Assembly (NCBI RefSeq): GCF_947172395.1
Contig: NC_069085.1
Location: 1,086,112 to 1,150,111 of the forward strand
Reading direction: 5' to 3'
From: Bicyclus anynana
Taxonomy: Eukaryota > Arthropoda > Insecta > Lepidoptera > Nymphalidae
Length of the DNA stretch: 64,000 nt
The position numbers and the translations under genes were made by a program. Each line of letters begins with the position of its first letter. The stretch's first letter is position 1. Positions 10,325-21,596 of the stretch are shown in pieces. The notes under the pieces were generated by a model. The model was not told where the DNA came from, did not search any database, and was given only the letters and a program-made list of their open reading frames with translations.

Positions 10325-10530
10325 TTCTTTTTTCTTTTTAATCTTTACAAGTTAGCCCATGACTACAATCTCACCTGATGGTAAGTTATAGTGTAATCTA
10401 AGAAGGTAGCGGGCTAATTAGGTAGGTAGGTAGGCTAATTATAATTAAAACTTGTTAGGAGTAGGAAGACAATCCACACCCCTTTCGTTTTCTACACGAC
10501 ATGGTACCGGAACGCGAAATCGCTTGGCCT
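10325..10530 (-). mobile_element. SINE family A, minus-strand partial copy
   Basis: It is in tail-to-tail orientation with the copy at 10051-10292, with only about 30 bp between the poly-A and poly-T ends. The internal segment near 10425-10445 carries a short ggtaggtaggtagg expansion not seen in other copies. It ends in the body at cgcttgg, so the head is missing. Confidence 0.8.
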
Positions 10531-10766
10531 GCTTCTATTCAATAAAAATATAAATATAAAACAAGTCACTATTTTGTCCTTAGTTAAAAACATCCGCCAT
10601 AGATTGAGGTGTCCCCTTAACAGAGAACAAATAGTGTGGGTGGCAAAATGACCGTTTATGTAATTTAAGATTTGTTGTTCGGCGCGTCAGTGACTATCGC
10701 ACTAATGGTTGTTGTGACTGATTGCTTTATATTCGCAATTATGACAATACAATTTATGACTACATA

Positions 10767-10924
10767 TTTTTTTTTTTAATAAAAGAATATTTCCCATTCC
10801 CCAATTAGTCGGGAAAGACTGTACTACGAGTGGGTACGACAATAGACCAAAGGAGCGGGGATCGAACCCCCACCCCTCGATGATGACTGATGAGTCTTAC
10901 CGCTCTTACCTTGAGCTATATAGC
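10767..10924 (-). mobile_element. SINE family C, minus strand
   Basis: On the minus strand it reads tagctcaaggtaagagcgg, then gggggttcgatccccgctcc, then ggtctattgtcgtac, and ends in a run of A (T on the plus strand at 10767-10777). It matches the copy at 6443-6607 along its whole length with point changes. The poly-A end supports retrotransposition. Confidence 0.75.
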
Positions 10925-11059
10925 TTTTTTTTATAGGATCTTTCACTCAGAATTTCATGTGCATAAAGATTTAAAAGCACTACGTCTCTTTGTGTCTAAC
11001 TCGTCGATCTAGTCTAGTGGCTAGCCTTCGTAGACTCCTTTACCTTATCCCACTTTAAG

Positions 11060-11465
11060 TCATCATCATCATCATCATCGTCATATCAGCCGATGGACGT
11101 TCACTGCAGGACATAGGCCTTTTGTAGGGAATTCCAAACATCACGATACTGAGCCACCTGCATCCAGCGAATCCCTGCGACTCACTTGATGTCGTCAGTC
11201 CACCTGGTGGGGGTCGGCCAACACTGCGCTTACTAGTCCGGGGTCACCATTCCAGCACTTTTACACCCCAACGTCCATCGGCTCTTCGTACTATGTGCCC
11301 CGCCCATTGCCACTTCAGCTTCGCAACTCGTTGAGCTATGTCGGTGACTTTGGTTCTTCTGCAGATTTCCTCATTTCTGATTCGATCACGCAGAGATACT
11401 CCTAACATAGCTCGTTCCATCGCTCGCTGTGTGACTCTGAGCCTTGCCGACCCCACTTAAAGTGA
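11060..11465 (-). pseudogene. RTE-type LINE ORF2 3' end
   Basis: The minus strand encodes the conserved C-terminus of RTE (BovB-like) polyproteins. Clear blocks are RVTQRAMERAMLGVSLRDRI, RNEEICRRTKVTDIAQRVAK and KWQWAGHIVRRADGRWG. The open frame is 11244-11456 and degraded sequence continues to 11060. The 3' end is a (TGA)-type repeat, seen on the plus strand as atcatcatcatc at 11062-11082, typical of RTE tails. The RT and endonuclease domains are absent, so this is a truncated copy. Confidence 0.85.
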
Positions 11466-11692
11466 CTCTGAAGGCTCAGAGTCACTTTAAATGGGGTTGG
11501 CAAAATATGTTAATCCTCCTCCTTTCGCCTTTATTACTCGTCATATCGTCATCAAGGTACTCCCTTTACACGCAATCTCTTTCACACTCTTCAACCATCT
11601 CTACTATTAAGTAGGCTGATAATGAAGAAGGATATGAACATTTAATTGTAAATCTATAGTGGGGAGTAGAAATTGAAATATTTTATATCATA

Positions 11693-11851
11693 CCAGCCGA
11701 CACCCTGCGGTTTCAATAGCAAAATTTCCTTTGAAATTACGGGGATAAAATATTATAACCTATGACACTCACAAATATCGTGGCTTTCTAGTGGTTAAAG
11801 AATTTTCAAAATCGGTTCAGTAGGCCTAGTGATTACCCCATACAACACAAA
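11693..11851 (-). mobile_element. Helitron-like short element, minus strand, partial
   Basis: The minus strand contains the family motifs gattttgaaaattctttaac, ccactagaaagccacg, gtgagtgtcataggtt, and ends near gggtgtcggctgg. Compared with the copy at 40503-40692 the 5' TC end is not clear and the 3' CTAG is changed. No protein is encoded. Confidence 0.6.
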
Positions 11852-12929
11852 TGTAGGCTTTCATTTCCTGAAAAAAACCGAGCAAGTGAATACAGTTGAT
11901 ACATAGAGAGGCATGGTCTAGACAAGATTTCTAACGATTTCGATGAAACCGAGTTACACAACTCAGACAATGCTTGCTGTTGTGTATTGTAGTCTCTCAT
12001 AGAGCACGCCGTGTCGCCATTCCATTGAACCCAACATAAATGGCGATGAAAGGAATGAAAACCGTCAATAAAATAGGTATTAGCAAAGAGCTAGCTAACT
12101 TCTCGTATTGCTCAAACAAGCAAAATTATTTTAATTTTTTTTTTTCAAGCATCGATAATCGATTTCGTTTCCTACTGTTCTATGCACGCACTTCTTTAAT
12201 GATTTTATGATAATGTACTTAAATGTGACTAATGTCGCCTGCAGCTACACCGACGTACTCGTGGGTAAAGAATTTTCACTACACACTTATTATACACATA
12301 TATTTATTATAGTTAAAAAATCGTTCTTCAGTGCTACCTACGTAATTGCTACACATGGAACATGTAACATAAGAATAAACTGCAACTATCATGGTGGTGA
12401 TGCTATCAAGAAAATATTATATTTCTATACATAGGTAAATGCATATAATAAACTACCTATGTGATTTATGATAGATTCATGTTTATATTTGTATGGATAG
12501 CATGTGCAAAGTCTATTAAAACTTCAAACGTTCACTGACTCTTACAGTAAAACAAGTAAACGCGTTTGGGCGAGATTGTAAAGGTGCCCACACATGATCT
12601 AATGAGCCATCCGAGATTTATAGGCAATAAATATCGTCACTTACACGGCGCGAGTGCACGTGTGGTACACGCATTGTGAATTTGTTCCGATGACTATAAA
12701 CTCAAATAACGGTTAGCTTGCTTGTAAAATAAACTAAATTGGACACCGTGATACTTCATATCATTAACGGTATCCGGTGAAGAGCTGCTGCGAAGCATTA
12801 TTGTTTCCATTTCACTGCTTTTCCTATTTTCTTCGTTTTTGATCCACTATTCGAGCAAAATACAACATTCCAATCAGTCATTTTCGAGTTTTAGCAAGAG
12901 ATAATTAAGTGCAATTTATTTTTATCATC
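11852..12929. other. Unassigned stretch
   Basis: No supported gene in about 1.1 kb. The 75-codon ORF at 12207-12434 has no recognisable domain. A slightly CpG-richer patch (12580-12670) carries cacggcgcgagtgcacgtg but nothing that identifies it. Confidence 0.35.
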
Positions 12930-13165
12930 ATCAAGGACTTTCAAACAACACCAATCCCGAACTTACTCGCTTGATTTCCATTCTAGCATCTTGTTACCCC
13001 AACGACCATCGACTCTACTATGTGTCCTGGAATTCATTTCCATAATTTAACTTCGCGGCTGAGCTACGAATATATCACTGACTTTGGTTCTTCTGCGGAT
13101 TTCCTCATTTCTGATTCGGTTAAGCAGAGATCTATCGCATAGCTCGCTCCATCGCGACCAAGCCT
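12930..13165 (-). pseudogene. RTE-type LINE 3' remnant, degraded
   Basis: The block gactttggttcttctgcgga followed by tttcctcatttctgattcgg matches the RTE copy at 11060-11465 almost base for base on the same strand. The rest is broken by indels, so only short peptide blocks survive. Confidence 0.7.
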
Positions 13166-14320
13166 CGGATCCGTAGGTTTCTGGCAACAGGCATTATTCC
13201 AAGACCTTTGTCTTCAGACACTTACGAATTTTTGAGGAAAAGATGTCGCGTAGTTTTCCGAATGCTGCCCAGCCGACTTAGGATACGGTGGTACACCTCT
13301 GTCTCGAAATCAGACACACCTAATACCTACCATACGGTCTAGCCGAGTGTCATAGGTATATGACCCAGAAAAAGTCTTGTTTTCGAGAAATAAAATAATA
13401 TTTATATATATTGAACAAGTCATCCTTTCGTAAAATTCATTATTCTTCAAAAAATTAAATATCTAAATAAAATAATTTTAAAAAGTATATTAATTTTATA
13501 AAATTGTCTGATAAAATCCACATATACACAAGCAAAGCCCGGGTTTAAGTTAATAGCTTATAATTAATGAATAGTTGTTACTTTTTATTTTAGGTAATTT
13601 TATGAAATGTTGTCAATTAAGAAAATGATTCATTAATGAGTTCAAATGGTCAGTTAAAAGTTAAAGCTAATTAATAACGCAATAAACGGACTATCCGATC
13701 GCTATTTATTAGATAATATTATTCGAACTAGTTCTTATTCATGACTTTGCTTGTGAGAATTTTTTATAATTTGCTTATACAGTAATTATACCAGAAGGTA
13801 TCTATGAATAGCAGACGAGCAAAGATTAATAATTTTCATGCAAACATAATATATTGGTTTTGAATACAAGAGTAACGTACTTATGAATCTTGTTTTTATT
13901 AGTTTTTCAAAAATATCTACAACGTACGGATACAGCAACTTTACATTTTCATTAGTTAAGATTGTTACTTTTTAATCTAGTGAAAGCTGTTTTTTTGTAA
14001 AAGTAGACTAATTATATTATTTACCAACTCTTAAACACAGACGTCATCGATATCTGCCGAGTTCCCATCCATACTAATTTTATAATTATGAAAATTTAAC
14101 AGATAGACAGAGTGTCTGTTTGTTTTTTTTTTACAATTTACTTGTGTTGATACACCAATAGATTGGATTTATGAGATAAAAATTCTACCACCTTAGCTAT
14201 TATAATTTTTTTTAAATCTAACTCGAAGGATGTGGCTATTCTTACTCTAAGGGATGGCAATTTATAATGAACCAACAGTGAGTACCCCGGGGACATACAA
14301 GGATTGAGTATAGAATTTGA
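13166..14320. other. Unassigned AT-rich stretch
   Basis: No gene found. Near 14070-14135 there is a decayed Helitron-like start (tccatactaattttataa), and a poly-T run follows. The rest is AT-rich. Confidence 0.35.
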
Positions 14321-14438
14321 CACTCACAATAACGTGGTAATAACTATTCGTAAAAGAATTTTCAAAATTGGTTCAGTAGATCCAGGGATTACCCCCTGCA
14401 ATACCACAAACTTTACCTCTATATAATATTAGTATAGA
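14321..14438 (-). mobile_element. Helitron-like element, minus strand, 5' part
   Basis: On the minus strand the copy begins exactly at the family terminus tctatactaatattatatag (14438 inward) and is flanked by A. It runs through gtttgtggtattgcaggggg and ctgaaccaattttgaaaatt before fading at 14321. The CTAG end is lost. Confidence 0.65.
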
Positions 14439-14812
14439 TGAAAATTGTGATGAAAACCCATAATTTTTCAAGGTAAGGATGAGATTACCACGTACAAAAA
14501 AAGGAAGTCGTGGGCAAAAGTAGTGAGGTATAAATTAATATTTACACTTAAAGGCAGCCAAATACGAATCATTTATATGGTTTTACATACAATAAAAAAT
14601 CTAATAAAATTTACGAAAACGTTGTTTATGTATCGTAGGAGTTTTACATGATATTGGTTACGGAACGGCTATTATACGATACGGTGAACTCTTGTAGACT
14701 CAGTGGCTAGAAAAATCTAAAGTTTTCAATCAGGTAATTATTATTACCCGATGTTTTAAAAGTGTTTGTAAACTAAGCCTAATTGAAATTAATCAACATT
14801 AACTTTTTTTTC
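14439..14812. other. Unassigned stretch
   Basis: AT-rich DNA with no ORF or repeat match that I recognise. Confidence 0.4.
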
Positions 14813-15121
14813 GATATGTGATAGCCCGGTGGATATGACCTCTGCCTCCGATTCCGGAGGATGTGGGTTCGAATCCGGTCCGGGGTATGCACCTCCAACT
14901 TTTCAGTTGTGTGCATTTTTTAAGAAATTAAATATCACGTGTCTCAAACGGTGAAGGAAAACATCGTGAAGAAACCTGCATACCAGAGAATTTTCTTAAT
15001 TCTCTGCGTGTGTTTAATCTGCCCATCTGCATTGGGCCAGCGTGGTGGACTATTGGCCTAACCCCTCTCATTCAGAGAGGAGACTCGAGCTCAGCAGTGA
15101 GCCGAATATGGGTTGATGATG
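14813..15121 (+). mobile_element. SINE family B, near full length
   Basis: A tRNA-derived SINE with head gatagcccggtggatatgac and a B box in gtgggttcgaatccggtcc. Internal blocks are tatcacgtgtctcaaacggt, gaaggaaaacatcgtg and agagaattttcttaattctc, and the 3' end is tatgggttgatgatg. It is flanked by aacttttttttc (14801-14812) and aactttttc (15122-15130), an apparent target duplication differing only in T-run length. It serves as the reference copy for family B in this window and has no coding role. Confidence 0.85.
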
Positions 15122-15236
15122 AACTTTTTCATAGGATTTGACTTTTCGAAAAGACCACAATATGTCGGATATTTTAAACATTCATCTTACAAATAATATT
15201 TAACATTAAGATTAATTTAGAAAATAATGATTTTAA

Positions 15237-15282
15237 TAAGTAATTTTAATTAATTAATTAATTTTTAATTAATTAATTAACA
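15237..15282. repeat. (TTAA)n palindromic microsatellite
   Basis: Two blocks of ttaattaattaatt in inverted arrangement give a self-complementary AT stretch. It is a low-complexity microsatellite. Confidence 0.7.
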
Positions 15283-15546
15283 CAACTAATTAACACAACA
15301 TTGTTACACAATAGTTACTTTCAGACAGAGTTACACTGGTTTGGAAAATGATTAGTTTTTTTTTAATTCCTGGACATTTTAAATTTTCAGACATGTGCTT
15401 TTTTCGAAATTGCATATTTAATTGGCTTTGGAACACGAAATCCTGGATTGAAGTCTTGGGTCAGGCTTAAATATTGAGCAATTCTTAAAATTCCTAAATG
15501 ATTTTTTACAAATTTTTCTATAAAATATCATTCAATAAACACAAAT

Positions 15547-15601
15547 CAGGAAAGGATCCTCTAGTGAGAATAATTAATTCTCACTAGAGGATCCGTTCCT
15601 G
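15547..15601. repeat. 55-bp near-perfect palindrome
   Basis: The arms caggaa-a-ggatcc... and ...ggatcc-g-ttcctg are reverse complements. They include an uninterrupted 18-bp stem from ggatcctctagtgagaat to its mirror, a five-base centre (aatta) and one mismatch near the outer end. The right arm runs straight into a Helitron-like fragment (taggaatacgggaataaa), so the palindrome may have formed at an element end. Confidence 0.85.
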
Positions 15602-16173
15602 TAGGAATACGGGAATAAAAATATAGCATAAGTTACTCGTTGATAATATTCAAGTGTAAGACTTTCATCGCAATATCGTGTCGTGTATTATATGATAAAA
15701 TACTCATCTATTTAAGTATACCCTAGTACATCTGACAGGTCTACGAACTCTGTCTGTCCATTTTATGGCGCCCGCCATAATCTGCATCCGCCATATTATA
15801 ATGACTCATATATGTATTAGACATATTTGTATTAGAAATTTCGATATCCCACGTAGCACTGTGTAACGTGTAATATATTAAAATGTATTCTAATATTGGC
15901 TTACAAAAGTATTGCACGATGATTTTAAATCAAATACCTAAATGTGATATTTACGTAATTGAAGATTTATTATTTACCGCTCTTAATATAAATTACGTGC
16001 ATTAAGTATTAATCAAAAAATATTATATGAAAAGAATAAAGCAAAATTAACTACTTTGTAAGTTAGCTTGTACCGTAACTAGGTTGTACTGTAAGTTTCT
16101 CTATGCTTATTTCTAATGGCAATTATTTCAGATGGGTATGGTTCCCGATGTTATTCCAGGTATATGAGTCGTA
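15602..16173. other. Helitron-like fragment, then unassigned DNA
   Basis: About 60 bp after the palindrome (gggaataaaaatatagcata) matches the minus-strand body of the Helitron-like family. The rest, to 16173, is AT-rich with no gene. Confidence 0.4.
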
Positions 16174-16281
16174 ACCAGGATTCGTTATGGTTGTCTTGAG
16201 GACAGGATTCATTATGGTTGTCTTGAGGACAGGATTCATTATGGTTGTCTTGAGGACAGGATTCATTATGGTTGTCTTGAG
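16174..16281 (+). repeat. 27-bp tandem repeat, four copies
   Basis: The unit gacaggattcattatggttg plus tcttgag repeats four times; the first copy has small changes and copies two to four are nearly identical. Because 27 is a multiple of three, a frame stays open across it and reads MVVLRTGFI repeatedly. That ORF (16187-16402) has no other protein-like feature, so I treat it as a product of the repeat. Confidence 0.85.
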
Positions 16282-17431
16282 GGCTAAGTACCAAAGCCTG
16301 TTCCTTGCGAGGGCTGAGTTATATTTTTTTAATTTATTTAGAATTAGCGGACACTCTTCACTTCTTTCTTGTGAAATTCTCTGTTTTATAATAATTTTAT
16401 AGTATATGATTTCTCAATCCCACGGAAATCATATACTTTTACAGGATAATGAGTAGCTCATATTTTGCTCCAAGGTTTAATTTATCTCCATACCAATTTT
16501 ACTCCAAGTAAGTTTGATGTAAAAGGTAACATCAGATAACACACAAAAGGAGAAAAAGAAAAACAATGAAAAACAAGGAAATTATTAGTGTTTTAGCAAC
16601 GATATTTTATAGGCAATAATTTTCCAGTCAACGTTAAGTAAACGATCAAGTTGAAGTAAAAACAATCACTCACTCTTTGCATTATATCCACAAATAGAAC
16701 TGAAGCAATGAAAATGTCGTCTCGGAGGAAATCAATTCAACATCGCGTCGTGATACAACATGAACAAAGTCAATTTGAAAAGAAATACCGGATAAACCAA
16801 TCTGGAAAAGGATTGTTGTATCGTATCCTCACTCATTCCACTCCCCAACAACAGCGCGCCAAAACAACAATTGCTCGTACGCGTGTCGTTATAATGGAGC
16901 GGTTAAGTGAATTCAACTGTAAACATGTCTTATTACTCTGCGTCTTACAACGCGCCGCGTGGGAGACTGTTCGCATTGTTGTTGTACGATTTCTGTTGTT
17001 GCCATTAAAAATTAAAAAAAAAGTAATTATTACTTTATGAACGTATGTATATGAAACGACTTATAAAATAAAAACATTAGCATTATTTTTTCATGTATAA
17101 ATAAATACTAAATATAAACTTTTGTACTTTATTTAAGCGTAGAGGTAGAAAGGTTAATTTCAGAAGCTCAATGTCGCTTATGTAGTGCACTAAGTTACCA
17201 TTTTACTTGAAATCTCTTTATGAGCATAGGATTTAGAGTGTCAAAATAGGATCTCAGTTTAGAGAGAAAATCAATAATGGAACTCGTAATTTGAGTGAGA
17301 GGAAAGCTATTCCGTTACGATATTATGCACTTATATACAAAAGTGTTATGCTTCGAATTCTTCTGTCTCTATCTTTCTATAGAATCATGTTAGATGGAGA
17401 GAGATAGAGACGAATCTGAAACTCACTCTGT
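16282..17431. other. Unassigned stretch
   Basis: It includes a 110-codon plus-strand ORF (16708-17040) that is Arg/Lys-rich at the start and hydrophobic at the end, without a recognised domain. It overlaps a mildly CpG-rich patch (16850-16990). I cannot decide whether it is coding and do not call it a gene. Confidence 0.3.
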
Positions 17432-18103
17432 CTAGTATACTACGTCGTTACAAAATAGCTCTACAATCCTGATGGGAAGCCATCCGGGTAACGAAGAAAT
17501 TAGAGACTTCGTTTTCGGTTCAGAGATCGATTGTGTTATCAAATGGTGGAAGGGTACAAACATTAGTGTGCACAACATAATAAGAACCTTCGAAGATATT
17601 GTAGGTCTCACGTCAAATGATAAGATGTCGGAGACAAATGAAAACGCACACCAAAATACACAAAACCAAACGCAGTAATGCTTTGTTTTTATTTCTCTTT
17701 GTTTTTGACGAGCTATTCTGGGTGCACTCGCGGTGTCCGATACTCCTGTATAGTGACAGGACGCATTTGATGCGCCTTTGATGTTAATTGAACACCCAGC
17801 GCATGTTTTAATGAGCACTTGCAACTTCTCCGCCTTCATTATAAGTTGGTAACTACTTAGTCTGTGCCAAACAAAAGCGATTATTTCGTTTTCTGTAATT
17901 CCAACTTTACCTGCCTGCACAAGTGTTTCACAGTTTGTGGTAATTGAGTGACGATAATCTGGTGAAAGCTGATAAAGTAAAATGATCAAATGCCCCTTTT
18001 TCCCTAGCAGGAAAATTGCCTTCTGACCTTTACTCGATTGGTAGGATGTATCCGATTTGCACAGAGGACTGATACGTATTACTCTTGACTCCAAAATCAA
18101 CAT
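17432..18103 (-). CDS. Uncharacterised 223-codon ORF, possibly repeat-derived
   Basis: This is the longest uninterrupted frame with an ATG start in the window after the reverse transcriptases. Upstream in frame it extends to a stop near 18138. The first 150 residues look moderately protein-like, with a stretch GKVGITENEIIAFVWHRLSS and a CAGC near residue 100. The last 80 residues are hydrophobic and Cys/Phe-rich, which may simply be antisense to a hydrophilic plus-strand frame (17472-17678). I recognise no domain. It ends about 75 bp from a plus-strand retroelement remnant at 18178, so it may lie in repeat DNA. Codon bias was not measured. Confidence 0.25.
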   Translation of the reverse strand: MLILESRVIRISPLCKSDTSYQSSKGQKAIFLLGKKGHLIILLYQLSPDYRHSITTNCETLVQAGKVGITENEIIAFVWHRLSSYQLIMKAEKLQVLIKTCAGCSINIKGASNASCHYTGVSDTASAPRIARQKQREIKTKHYCVWFCVFWCAFSFVSDILSFDVRPTISSKVLIMLCTLMFVPFHHLITQSISEPKTKSLISSLPGWLPIRIVELFCNDVVY

Positions 18104-18177
18104 GGCATCGTGATGAATTTCTTCATGCCAGCCTTAACTGTTATTTTCTTTGAACCTTCTTTACAAGATTACCATCA

Positions 18178-18290
18178 TGTGGAGTGTGAGTCGACCATTA
18201 TAGTTCCGATAGTCGTTTCAAACAATCGTCTTAAAGCTTCGACCAAAACCTTAACACAAGCTTTCGTTTCGCGTAGTCCTTGAGACGAGC
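18178..18290 (+). pseudogene. Retroelement C-terminal remnant (VPIVVS family)
   Basis: The plus strand encodes STIIVPIVVSNNRLKAS after a one-base deletion relative to the copy at 49687-49860. The conserved idea, an aromatic residue then V-V-P-I-V-(V/I)-S, is seen at the C-terminus of some insect retroelement polyproteins. A third copy is at 40725-40850. The clade cannot be fixed from this short end. Confidence 0.55.
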
Positions 18291-19129
18291 GTATCGTGAG
18301 GAGGTGAGTAACTTCCCCACTCTAAAGCCCTGAACACCGGCTCACTCTGGAGCACTCGAGCTCTGGAGGGCTAGAAAATGTAAATATAAATAAAATCCAT
18401 TTATTTAGACTTCTTGATAATTATTACTTACAAAATGAAGGAAAACATATCTGAAAAACGAGTACAAATTCGGCGAAATGATGCTCGGTTTGTACGATAA
18501 TCGACTAATCGTGAACAACGAATCTTTCACTATGTCTGTGTTGTGTATAATTTTTTCATGTCAAATTTTCCTTCAACTCAATCACCTCATTCAGCGTCAC
18601 AGATCCTCTAACTAGATCTCGATATTAAATTATTACCATTAAAAAAAACTACTTTCGACTATGAATATAAATTAATTTATTAGTTATATAAAAGGTTGAA
18701 TCTCTCAGGCGTCTGACTGTCTGCTGGACATAACTTTAGATTGAATGACATTCGTATCTTCGAATATTATTCTCGACGAAAAATATCATTAATTTCGTAT
18801 TAATCTGCGATTCTTAATTAAGACGGCGCGATGAAACGCGACTATAAATACATCAAATAGGCATAAGTTTGTACGACGTATAGTTATGGTCAGGAAAACA
18901 TAAATACAAGACTTATTTATCTAGGACAGTATGGAAACCATATCAATAAACATAAAACAAAAATAGTTTTCGTCCACTTTGTAGACTTTGTAACCATTAA
19001 ACAGTTGTATCTCAGACTGGTTTCGTTAGAAAGGTACTAATGCGAATATGGTTGTAAAAAAAATGTAAAAAAAAACGAAAACAGAGTAAACGTGTAGAAA
19101 ACTTTGTCTCCTTTTTGTAAAAGCAATTA
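18291..19129. other. Unassigned stretch
   Basis: No ORF or repeat recognised; AT-rich throughout, apart from a short region near 18300-18360 with CTCGAGCTC-type motifs. Confidence 0.4.
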
Positions 19130-19511
19130 TCTATACTAATATTATAAAGAGGAAAACTTTGTTTGTATGTTTGTTTGTTTGTTTGATTGTAATGAATAGG
19201 CTCAAAAACTACTGGACCGATTTTAAAAATTCTTTCACCATTTGAAAGCTACATTATCCATAAGTAACATAGGCTAAATTTTATTTTGGAAATAAATAGC
19301 GTTCCGTAAGATATTTGGGTTTATCGGACACAAGGTGTAAAAAATCAACCAGAAAAGTATGAGGGGTAGGTAGGAGTAGGGTAGGGGTATTGGTAGGCTA
19401 GGGGTAGGCTAGGAGTAAGCTAGGGGTAGGCTAGGGGTAGGGTAGGGGTAGGATAGGGGTAGTTGAAAGTTTACATCGAGTTTCACGCGGACGAAGTCGC
19501 GGGCGTCGGCT
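19130..19511 (+). mobile_element. Helitron-like element carrying an internal minisatellite
   Basis: It begins tctatactaatattataaag after an A at 19129, as expected for a Helitron inserted between A and T. It carries ctactggaccgattttaaaa. It ends in acgcggacgaagtcgcgggc then gtcggctat, a changed form of the family end (CTAG). Between 19358 and 19462 the body is replaced or expanded by about ten degenerate units of ggtaggctaggggta. It encodes no Rep/helicase, so it is non-autonomous. Confidence 0.7.
19358..19462 (+). repeat. GGGGTAGGCTA-type minisatellite
   Basis: Degenerate units of about 10-11 bases (aggggtaggct, aggagtaagct, aggggtagggt) run for about 100 bp inside the Helitron-like element. 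The strand is almost free of C, a strong G versus C skew. Confidence 0.85.
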
Positions 19512-20899
19512 ATTAAACATAAAGATTATGATAAATTTTGATGAAAGTGATTAGTTAAACGACAGCGTAAATCTAATTAACTATTAACTACCTGTTTAGG
19601 GAATGAATATTGTATGACACAATTGAACCAAGTTTTGGGAAAAAAATAGTATTTTACAGTTTGATAGAAACTCTCAATCAAACTAAGTACTCGTAGTTAA
19701 TAAAAATTCAGATTGATCACATGAATAATTTATTTATTCTGCAATGTCTTGCGAAAACTTAACAATTGAATGCTGTAGAGTCCACATTTCCTGTGATATT
19801 CCCTAAGAAAATATTTCGTATCTGGGTGATGATGATGCATATATTCTGCAATTTTTATTGTGAATCCAAATTTAAAAATAATATCTCCCGATACAATGAT
19901 AACATGATAGACGGTGCGATTCTCTGCGCTGTCACCTAAACTCAAACTGTCGTAAACATCACAAACTGGTTATAGAGACGAGTAATACAATAAGCATTAG
20001 AAAGAGGCTCTAAAATTTTGTTGTCGCAGTTTCAAAATGGGTATTAAATTCATAGAAAGGCGCGGCGAAACATAAATCTAGTAGAAAACAAAATAAAAAT
20101 TGGTCCCCGCGTCGAGTTACCGGTGACTCCGACCATGAATTATTCAACGCCATCGGAATGGGCTTAAACCCGTTAATCGATTGTCTATCGTTGCCAATAA
20201 TTTAACGAATGCTTACGTAAAACGTTTATATATTAAAAGACTTGTCCTAACTACCTGGCTTGCTGACTTCTATTGACGTAAAGTAACAACTGCTAACATT
20301 AGATATATTTACTCGTAGCACGTAAAGTAGGCACATGCATATATAATTAATATAGTTATGATTTCTTATTCGCTAAAAATCGTTTTCAAAAATTATTTTT
20401 CATGATATACAATGAGCAAATTTTACAATATGTAGATTTATTAGTTAATATTTTAAAACAGTAAGGCGAAAAAATATCAATCGAAAAGTAATGTATAAAG
20501 TAGATTATGACGATTGTATATCTAATGCGATAACAAGAGATTCCTATATCAAATACATTTTATGCAATAAAATATTTTGAAAACATACCCATCCCAAAAG
20601 TTGAGTCTCAAGTCTTAAATGGGGATGCAAAATACTACCATTACCAATTATTCATTTATTTACCAATGAGTAGTCTTTTGTATCCCCATTTTTTTGCCCT
20701 TAGGCTTGTTGACTCGGTGAGAACTTTTACGCTCGCCCAAGCTCTTCGATGTTTCTGCAGTCCCACTAATAGGCCAAAAATACTGCCCAAAAAATAATCG
20801 AATCTGTAACATCGCATAGGCAGACGAAAGGTGCTTATACAAATGGCCTGTAAAGCATATTAGTAGAATGTATCATCGTTTCCCTACGCGGCTGTTCAG
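19512..20899. other. Unassigned stretch
   Basis: About 1.4 kb without a supported gene. Two short minus-strand ORFs (19730-19945 and 20660-20842) lack domains. A phrase with pronounced CpG content occurs near 20108-20150. Confidence 0.35.
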
Positions 20900-21060
20900 C
20901 GGAACAATGGTTTTTGCTTGCACGTTTGCACGTAACGTAAGACAAAGGGGTGCGCCGATGCACGCGTGCACCTGTCGCACGGCTGCGGGCGGCTATCGGC
21001 TAATAATAGCAATTATCGCGTGCGCCGCGCACTGGAGGTGACCCTTTACTGTGGGGATGC
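20900..21060. other. CpG-rich patch
   Basis: Locally CpG-rich (gcgccgatgcacgcgtgcac, ggctgcgggcggctatcggc) against AT-rich flanks. No splice-bounded frame or promoter element can be picked out. It is a place where a host exon or promoter might lie. Confidence 0.3.
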
Positions 21061-21596
21061 CTTCGTCATTGCTTGACTTACCTACTTGGTAACAAACCAC
21101 ACTACTGACCAATCATGTTGGTGATTTGTTGAATTTGCTGAACAGTATTTCACGAGACAGTGATCTCTTAATTTGCTGAAAGATATTTTAATAATTATCA
21201 TCTTTACATTTTTACCCGACTGCCTAAAGTAGATACTTGTTGATGATCCAAATTTGAAACGAACTTCATATATAAAAAAATATATTGCGAGTAGGTTCCA
21301 TAAAAACCCCTGGATGAACTATCATTTATAACAATTAATATAATAATTTGGTCAGGAGTTTTTTAGGCAACCTACTTGAAATATATTTTGAACGAGCCAA
21401 ACTCTGCTGCTAGTCCTGTTTTTTTATGGAAGCCAAAGTTAACTTATAATGTAAAATGTAGGTATGTTATGTATTTAAATAATTTATAAATTACAATTGT
21501 GGTGAAAATCGTAAACTTACTTAACGAAACACCTGTTCTAAGTTCTCCTCAATTCCAATAAATTTTTCCCTAAATTATGGTAAAATATAAAACTCC

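Noticed and set aside
16187..16402. 71-codon ORF starting with three MVVLRTGFI repeats
   Set aside because: The periodic peptide follows directly from a 27-bp tandem repeat, and the remainder is AT-coded with no domain.
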